9,102 nucleotides of DNA from assembly GCA_016198605.1 (NCBI GenBank), contig JACQIG010000032.1:1-9102 (forward strand), written 5' to 3'. This document shows, in pieces, positions 5,879 through 9,102 of the stretch. The translations under genes and the position numbers were made by a program. Below the pieces are notes generated by a model. That model searched no databases, was not told the DNA's origin, and was given only the letters and a program-made list of their open reading frames with translations. This stretch comes from Candidatus Aenigmatarchaeota archaeon (GTDB lineage: Archaea > Aenigmatarchaeota > Aenigmatarchaeia > QMZP01). Numbering within the stretch: the first letter of the stretch is position 1; the number at the start of each line of letters is the position of its first letter.

Positions 5879-6100
5879 ATGTCATTCGAAAAGGTAAGGA
5901 AGAGCATACAGCGCAAGCCTATAAAGCTGGCAAGGTATGAGAAGTTCAACAAGGCCAGGCCAAGGAAGTTCGGCAGGACGCTGAACAAGTGCAGGAAATG
6001 CGGCAGGACGGAAGGGCTGAACCACAAATACGGCCTGAACTACTGCAGGCAGTGCTTCAGGGAAGAGGCGGAAAAGCTGGGGTTCAGGAAATACGATTAG
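5879..6100 (+). CDS. rps14: 30S ribosomal protein uS14 (zinc-binding type)
   Basis: Small-subunit head protein. The zinc ribbon has ligands C38-x2-C41 and C56-x2-C59. It is followed by REEAEKLGFRKYD, the standard archaeal C-terminus. The product is 73 residues, whereas most archaeal S14 proteins are about 50-57, so there is an N-terminal basic extension of roughly 20 residues (positions 1-25, rich in Lys/Arg). No other Met occurs in the extension. GGAGGAG at the end of rpl5 (5860-5866) is placed about 12 nt before the ATG. The call is secure; the meaning of the extension is unknown. Confidence 0.95.
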   Translation: MSFEKVRKSIQRKPIKLARYEKFNKARPRKFGRTLNKCRKCGRTEGLNHKYGLNYCRQCFREEAEKLGFRKYD

Positions 6101-6118
6101 CGGCGCAAGGGTCTGAAT

Positions 6119-6643
6119 ATGAAAATAGCGGTTGGCTCTGGGAACCCGGTGAAACTGGAAGTTGCAAGGGAGTGCTTTTCCAGATTTTTTGACAAGGTGG
6201 AGATAATATCCGTAAAGGCCGATTCCAACGTGCCAAGCCAGCCAATAGGCGAGGAGACGATGGAGGGCGCGATAAACAGGGCAAGGGAATCCCTCAAGGC
6301 TGCAAAAGCTGATTTTGGCGTTGGGATGGAAGGCGGGCTCATTGAACTTGGCGGCAGGTCTTATTTCACCGCATGCTTTGCAATTGCAGACGGATCAGGG
6401 AACATGCACACAGGCACATCCGGTTGGTGGGAGTGCCCAAAAGGCATATTGCCTGAAATCAGGGCAGGCAGAGAACTGGGGGAGATAACCGAGAGGCTTA
6501 CCGGAATAAAGAACGTCAAACAGAAGCAGGGCGGCATAGGCGTTTTTACAAAAGGCGCGGTTGACAGGAAGGCTTTATATGTGCATGGCTTATATATGTG
6601 TTTAGTGCCTTACCTGAATAAGGAACTGTTCGGCCTCAGATAA
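6119..6643 (+). CDS. Inosine/xanthosine triphosphatase, YjjX (DUF84) family
   Basis: House-cleaning nucleotidase expected to hydrolyse ITP and XTP to the diphosphates and so keep deaminated purines out of RNA and DNA. The 174-residue length matches the family. Motifs in order are GSGNPVKLE (6-14), VPSQPIGEET (38-47), GAINRA (50-55), GVGMEGG (67-73), GWWECPKG (102-109) and a C-terminal block from TGIKNVKQKQGGIG (128-141) to FTKG (143-146). The alternative HAM1/MJ0226 family differs in fold and motifs. It starts 18 nt after rps14, with only weak AAGGGT upstream, and is not a normal member of this operon. Substrate preference is inferred from the family. Confidence 0.9.
   Translation: MKIAVGSGNPVKLEVARECFSRFFDKVEIISVKADSNVPSQPIGEETMEGAINRARESLKAAKADFGVGMEGGLIELGGRSYFTACFAIADGSGNMHTGTSGWWECPKGILPEIRAGRELGEITERLTGIKNVKQKQGGIGVFTKGAVDRKALYVHGLYMCLVPYLNKELFGLR
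6573..6597 (+). promoter_or_regulatory. two TATA-like elements inside the 3' end of the NTPase gene
   Basis: CTTTATAT (6573-6580) and CTTATATAT (6589-6597) both match the archaeal TATA consensus closely and stand out in G+C-rich coding DNA. Initiation about 25 nt downstream would give transcripts beginning near 6600-6622, upstream of rps8. A third run, ATATATAAT (6667-6675), lies too close to the rps8 ATG (6687) for a normal TATA position. They could provide an internal promoter for rps8 and the genes after it. Confidence 0.4.
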
Positions 6644-6675
6644 GGCTTAACAATACCAATGAGACAATATATAAT

Positions 6676-6680
6676 AGGAG
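6676..6680 (+). promoter_or_regulatory. ribosome binding site of rps8
   Basis: AGGAG lies six nt upstream of the ATG at 6687. It is among the clearest Shine-Dalgarno sequences in the window and fixes the rps8 start after a 43-nt non-coding gap. Confidence 0.6.
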
Positions 6681-6686
6681 ACGAGA

Positions 6687-7073
6687 ATGAAACACGACCC
6701 GTTGGCTGACGCATTCGCAGTGCTGAAGAACGCGGAATCCATAGGCAGGAAGGAGTGCGTTGTCCCCGCGACAAAGGTCGTGAAAGGCATGCTCAAGGTC
6801 ATCCGGGAGAAAGGATACATAGCCGGGTTTGACTTCGTTGAGGACGGCAAAGGCGGGTTTTTCAAGGTGAAGCTGGCGGGCAGGATAAACAACTGCAACG
6901 TGATCAGGCCAAGGTTTTCCGTCACGACGGGGGAGATGATAAAATGGGAGAAGAAATTCCTCCCCGGGGAGAACATAGGCCTGCTCCTGATGACCACGCC
7001 CAAGGGCATAACCGACCAGAAGGACGCACTGAAGCTTAACACCGGGGGGAAGCTGCTCGGTTTCATCTTCTGA
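6687..7073 (+). CDS. rps8: 30S ribosomal protein uS8
   Basis: Central-domain small-subunit protein that binds 16S rRNA helix 21 and, in several organisms, also represses its own mRNA. The 128-residue product begins HDPLADAFAVLKNAESIGRK, has the middle region VIREKGYIAGFDFVEDGKGG, and ends with TTPKGITDQKDALKLNTGGKLLGFIF (in segments), the archaeal C-terminal form. The length is normal. In the standard archaeal order rpl6 follows; here rpl30e does, 10 nt later, so the spc-type run ends at this gene. Confidence 0.96.
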   Translation: MKHDPLADAFAVLKNAESIGRKECVVPATKVVKGMLKVIREKGYIAGFDFVEDGKGGFFKVKLAGRINNCNVIRPRFSVTTGEMIKWEKKFLPGENIGLLLMTTPKGITDQKDALKLNTGGKLLGFIF

Positions 7074-7083
7074 GGGGATTTGT

Positions 7084-7380
7084 ATGGCAAGCGCCAAGGA
7101 CATACAGGATGCGGTGAAGAGCGGGAGTGTCGTCATGGGCACAAGGAACGTGATAAAGGCCGTAAAGGCTGGGGGCGTAGGGAGGATAGTCCACGCGTCC
7201 AATGTACCTGACATAACGCTGAGGGAGCTGCGCCACTACTCATCCATAGCCTCCATTGAGGTGTCAGGGTTTGACGGGACGTCCATAAAGCTGGGCGAGG
7301 TCTGCGGGAAGCCGTTCGGGATCCTTGTCATAGGCGTGGCCCGCGAGGCCAAGGCGGGAAAGAAGGCGGCCAGAAAATGA
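7084..7380 (+). CDS. rpl30e: 50S ribosomal protein eL30
   Basis: Archaeal/eukaryotic-specific large-subunit protein of the L7Ae/L30e fold, which recognises kink-turn RNA. The 98 residues include GSVVMGTRNVIKAVKAGGVG (14-33), IVHASNVPDITLREL (35-49), GTSIKLGEVCGKPFG (near 65-79) and a basic tail. The CGKPF motif and the missing L7Ae signature favour eL30 over L7Ae. GAGGGGAT at 7072-7079 overlaps the rps8 stop and gives a strong ribosome binding site. In many archaea this gene follows rpoA2 and precedes nusA. The nusA link is kept here, but the polymerase genes are absent upstream. Confidence 0.92.
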   Translation: MASAKDIQDAVKSGSVVMGTRNVIKAVKAGGVGRIVHASNVPDITLRELRHYSSIASIEVSGFDGTSIKLGEVCGKPFGILVIGVAREAKAGKKAARK

Positions 7381-7400
7381 TTTATAATCGCATCTGTGCA

Positions 7401-7408
7401 TATTTAAT
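7401..7408 (+). promoter_or_regulatory. possible TATA box for nusA
   Basis: TATTTAAT lies in the 58-nt gap after rpl30e. Initiation about 25 nt downstream, near 7430, would leave a leader under 10 nt before the nusA ATG. No good Shine-Dalgarno sequence is seen before that ATG, consistent with a near-leaderless transcript. Confidence 0.4.
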
Positions 7409-7438
7409 AGGGCGCAAGATGGTGCTTGGTGTTGTGCA

Positions 7439-7843
7439 ATGGCAGTGAAACTGGAGACGCAGACGATAAGGATAATAGCGCTTTTTGAGAAGATAACGAA
7501 GGTGCACGCAAGGGACTGCATTGAGATGGACAACTGCGTGTACTTCCTGGTGGACCCCGGCAAGGTGGGGCTGGCCATAGGCAAGGGCGGATCCGTGATA
7601 AACGGCGTCAGGAAAGCCCTGGGCAAGACCGTGAAGGTATTCGGGTATTACGACAACCCCGAGGACATGGTAAAGAATTTAATACCAGGCGTGAAGAATA
7701 TAGAGCTCAACGGCGGCTCCATGGTCGTCTCCATACAGCCAAAGGAGAGGACTGCCGCGGTGGGCAGGAACGGCGCAAACATACGCGCGGTGAAGGAGAT
7801 AATGAACAGGCACTTCTCCATAAAGAACTTAAAGCTTAGATAG
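7439..7843 (+). CDS. nusA: NusA-like transcription elongation/termination protein (two KH domains)
   Basis: Archaeal NusA is the short form, made of the two KH domains only, without the polymerase-binding N-terminal and S1 domains of the bacterial protein. It is thought to bind RNA during transcription, but its archaeal role is poorly defined. The 134-residue product shows GKGG at 48-51 (within GLAIGKGGSVI) and GRNG at 110-113 (within AAVGRNGANI), each the KH nucleic-acid loop. Length is typical. The rpl30e-nusA adjacency is conserved in archaea and supports the call. The product ends in SIKNLKLR, with no extension. Confidence 0.93.
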   Translation: MAVKLETQTIRIIALFEKITKVHARDCIEMDNCVYFLVDPGKVGLAIGKGGSVINGVRKALGKTVKVFGYYDNPEDMVKNLIPGVKNIELNGGSMVVSIQPKERTAAVGRNGANIRAVKEIMNRHFSIKNLKLR

Positions 7844-7884
7844 GGATAGAATAACAGTAAAAGTAAATAACACGGGGACAATAA

Positions 7885-7929
7885 AAGCCAGGCTGCGTAA
7901 AGGGGACAAGAAGGCTTGGATGCTGGCTT
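7885..7929 (+). repeat. inverted repeat in the nusA-rpoD gap
   Basis: AAGCCAG (7885-7891) and CTGGCTT (7923-7929) are exact reverse complements 31 nt apart, in the 114-nt gap that precedes rpoD. They could form a stem in the rpoD leader RNA. The stem is only seven bp, so chance is a real possibility. Confidence 0.3.
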
Positions 7930-7943
7930 AAAACAATATCATT

Positions 7944-7950
7944 AAGGAGA
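7944..7950 (+). promoter_or_regulatory. ribosome binding site of rpoD
   Basis: AAGGAGA ends seven nt before the ATG at 7958 and supports this start. CTTAAAAC at 7927-7934 is weakly TATA-like at a leaderless distance. The strong ribosome binding site instead suggests a leadered or read-through transcript from nusA. Confidence 0.55.
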
Positions 7951-7957
7951 CAAGGGT

Positions 7958-8698
7958 ATGACAGAGAAGATAAGGATAATAAAGAAGAAGGCCAACCTGA
8001 TACAGTTCTCGGTGGAGGGCGCCACGCCTGCCTTTGTGAACGCGCTCCGCAGGATAATGATATCGGAAGTGCCGGCCATGGCAATAGAATGGGTTGACAT
8101 CAGCAGGAACAGCTCGGCGCTTTTTGACGAGGTGCTGGCCCACAGGCTTGGGCTGATACCCCTGGAGTTTGACCCCGAGAAGTTCAATTTCACGGAGGAG
8201 TGCAAGTGCAAGGGGAAGGGGTGCCCGTCATGCGAGGCCAGTTTCGCCCTGGAGAAGGAAGGGCCGTGCATGGTCTATTCCGGAGACATGAAGCCTTCAA
8301 ATAGGAGTGTAAATCCCACCGACCCCAGGTTCCAGATAGTCCAGCTCCTCAAGGGCCAGTCGCTTAAGCTGGAGGCCACGGCAAGGCTTGGCATTGGCAG
8401 GACACACATAAAGTGGCAGGCGGCCATAGCGGCATACGCGTACCAGCCAGACGCGCCAGAGGAGAAGGACGGGGTGATGGTGTGCGCGAAGCACGTGCCA
8501 AGCGCGGCGGGCAGGAAGACCGTGGTGGAGCCTGACAAGTGCGAGGTTTGCAAGATACAGTCCAACCCGACCAGGTTCCTCTTCCGTGTGGAGTCGGTCT
8601 CCGGGCTGGAGCCAGAATACATAGTCTCAAAGGCCGCGCAGATACTGGCACAGAAGGCCGAGGACTTCAAGAAGGAGATAGGAAAAGAGTTAAGTTAA
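7958..8698 (+). CDS. rpoD: DNA-directed RNA polymerase subunit D (Rpo3)
   Basis: Alpha-like assembly subunit that pairs with Rpo11 (L) to nucleate RNA polymerase. The 246-residue product has the alpha motif NALRRIMISEVPAMAIEWVD (28-47) and LFDEVLAHRLGLIPLE (55-70). A Cys loop, C82-x-C84-x4-C89-x2-C92, precedes EKEGPCMVYSGDM and is typical of archaeal D proteins as a probable zinc site. The region where many archaeal D subunits carry a ferredoxin-like Fe-S domain (about 165-205) keeps only C176, C195 and C198. The C-terminal helix is normal. rpoD usually follows rps11, whereas here it follows nusA. Confidence 0.95.
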   Translation: MTEKIRIIKKKANLIQFSVEGATPAFVNALRRIMISEVPAMAIEWVDISRNSSALFDEVLAHRLGLIPLEFDPEKFNFTEECKCKGKGCPSCEASFALEKEGPCMVYSGDMKPSNRSVNPTDPRFQIVQLLKGQSLKLEATARLGIGRTHIKWQAAIAAYAYQPDAPEEKDGVMVCAKHVPSAAGRKTVVEPDKCEVCKIQSNPTRFLFRVESVSGLEPEYIVSKAAQILAQKAEDFKKEIGKELS

Positions 8699-8709
8699 CC
8701 ACTCTTTTT
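8683..8709 (+). terminator. hairpin plus T-tract terminator at the rpoD end
   Basis: AAAAGAGT (8683-8690) and ACTCTTTT (8701-8708) are perfect reverse complements with a 10-nt loop. The 3' arm runs into TTTTT (8705-8709). The upstream arm lies in the last codons of rpoD and the stop codon is in the loop. The stem is mostly A-U, but the T-tract right after a stop codon fits archaeal termination. Confidence 0.5.
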
Positions 8710-8718
8710 ACAGGAATC

Positions 8719-8732
8719 TGCGGACGTCCGCA
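8719..8732 (+). repeat. perfect 14-nt palindrome
   Basis: TGCGGACGTCCGCA is self-complementary over all 14 bases. It lies 20 nt after the rpoD stop and about 65 nt upstream of the small membrane protein gene. With no loop bases it is better suited to binding a dimeric protein than to an RNA hairpin. It is also enclosed by CTCTTTT (8702-8708) and AAAAGAG (8732-8738), which can pair across it. Confidence 0.6.
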
Positions 8733-8763
8733 AAAGAGCGGTTGGCCAGAAAAACAGGAACTG

Positions 8764-8770
8764 TTAATTA
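8764..8770 (+). promoter_or_regulatory. TATA-like element for the small membrane protein gene
   Basis: TTAATTA is centred about 30 nt upstream of the ATG at 8797, close to the position for a leaderless archaeal transcript. No Shine-Dalgarno sequence precedes this ATG. The similar GTTAATAG at 8780-8787 is too close to act as the TATA box. Confidence 0.4.
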
Positions 8771-8796
8771 GCGCTGTCAGTTAATAGTGATGTGTC

Positions 8797-9003
8797 ATGA
8801 GCCTTAAACTGGTTGTCATCTGGATAATAGGCGGCCTGCTGCTTGCCGCAGGCACGTGGATAATATCCAACCTTGAGTTCCCCAGGATAGGCGTCACGGA
8901 AACCCAGTTCACCATAGGGCTGGTCATCGGGCTAGTGCTCTACCTCATGGCGGGGCTGGCATGGATTTCCGTGGCGGTGGCGACAAGAAGCGGGCATGAG
9001 TGA
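8797..9003 (+). CDS. small membrane protein of unknown function
   Basis: I do not recognise a family. The 68-residue product has two strongly hydrophobic segments, about residues 4-24 and 38-62. They are joined by a short polar linker containing NLEFPRIGVTETQ, and the protein ends in a short charged tail (TRSGHE). There is no cleavable signal peptide pattern and no Cys or other catalytic-looking residue. Coding is supported by an open frame filling the space between flanking signals, by the same AGG/ATA codon preference as its neighbours, and by a TATA-like site at leaderless spacing. It follows the rpoD terminator, so it is probably not part of that operon. The next gene starts 33 nt later and may be co-transcribed with it. 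Confidence 0.7.
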   Translation: MSLKLVVIWIIGGLLLAAGTWIISNLEFPRIGVTETQFTIGLVIGLVLYLMAGLAWISVAVATRSGHE

Positions 9004-9036
9004 CGGGCGGGCTAATGTTTTAGAAAGGTCTGACAT

Positions 9037-9102
9037 ATGGTTGATGCCGATGCTATCCTCACAGCAGAAGAGAGGAGAATGCTTGATGAAAGCGTGAAAC
9101 AC
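9037..9102 (+). CDS. 5' end of an unidentified gene, cut by the window edge
   Basis: An open frame from ATG at 9037 runs to the last base with no stop, giving 22 residues that begin MVDADAILTAEERRML. A weak AAAGGT (9024-9029) lies upstream. It could be soluble, and the sequence is helical and acidic/basic as if starting a globular protein, but 22 residues are too few for identification. In the usual archaeal order rpl18e follows rpoD; this start does not look like it. Confidence 0.5.
   Translation, partial: MVDADAILTAEERRMLDESVKH

Noticed and set aside
7920..7931. Three-codon ORF (ATG CTG GCT TAA) before rpoD as a regulatory leader peptide
   Set aside because: It is too short to judge, lacks a ribosome binding site of its own, and such mini-ORFs arise by chance.
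1..9102. CRISPR array, insertion sequence, integrase or defence cassette
   Set aside because: There are no regularly spaced repeats, no transposase or integrase motifs and no nuclease/helicase genes; all large frames are accounted for.

Overview
The window is chromosomal DNA of an archaeon. Almost everything reads on the + strand and belongs to the archaeal information-processing superoperon: uS3, uL29, aIF1 (SUI1), the RNase P protein Rpp29, uS17, uL14, uL24, eS4, uL5, zinc-type uS14, uS8, eL30, a double-KH NusA-like protein and RNA polymerase subunit D. Proteins eS4, eL30, Rpp29 and Rpo3/D rule out a bacterium. Arg is mostly AGG, Ile is mostly ATA, and the coding DNA looks G+C-rich by eye (not counted). 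The exact phylum cannot be fixed here. The heavily rearranged operon would suit a DPANN-type lineage (Micrarchaeota or Diapherotrites, for example), but that is a guess.

Layout. Positions 14-1358 carry rps3, rpl29 and sui1, the last two joined by an ATGA overlap. A poly-T tract and an A/T-rich promoter-like stretch separate them from rnp1 (1491-1778). Next come two potential hairpins and a Na+/Ca2+-exchanger-type membrane protein (1892-2959) that interrupts the usual rnp1-rps17 link. The spc-like run follows (3013-6100): rps17, rpl14, a stand-alone tRNA-binding OB-fold protein, rpl24, rps4e, rpl5 and rps14, with very tight spacing. A YjjX-family inosine/xanthosine triphosphatase (6119-6643) separates rps14 from rps8.

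After rps8 the canonical order breaks. Instead of rpl6, the genes are rpl30e and nusA, which in many archaea follow the RNA polymerase A'' gene, and then rpoD, which usually sits with rps11/rps13. After rpoD there is a potential terminator hairpin, a perfect 14-nt palindrome, a 68-residue protein with two predicted membrane segments, and the start of a gene cut off by the window edge.

Together the genes make ribosomal proteins of both subunits, an initiation factor, a tRNA 5'-processing subunit, an RNA polymerase assembly subunit and a transcription elongation factor, so they are probably growth-coupled. The four non-canonical genes (exchanger, tRNA-binding protein, NTPase, small membrane protein) are the accessory part. 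I see no clear new defence or mobile system. The most notable points are the operon re-wiring, the embedded passenger genes, the alternative-pairing structure behind rpoD and the direct repeat before rnp1.
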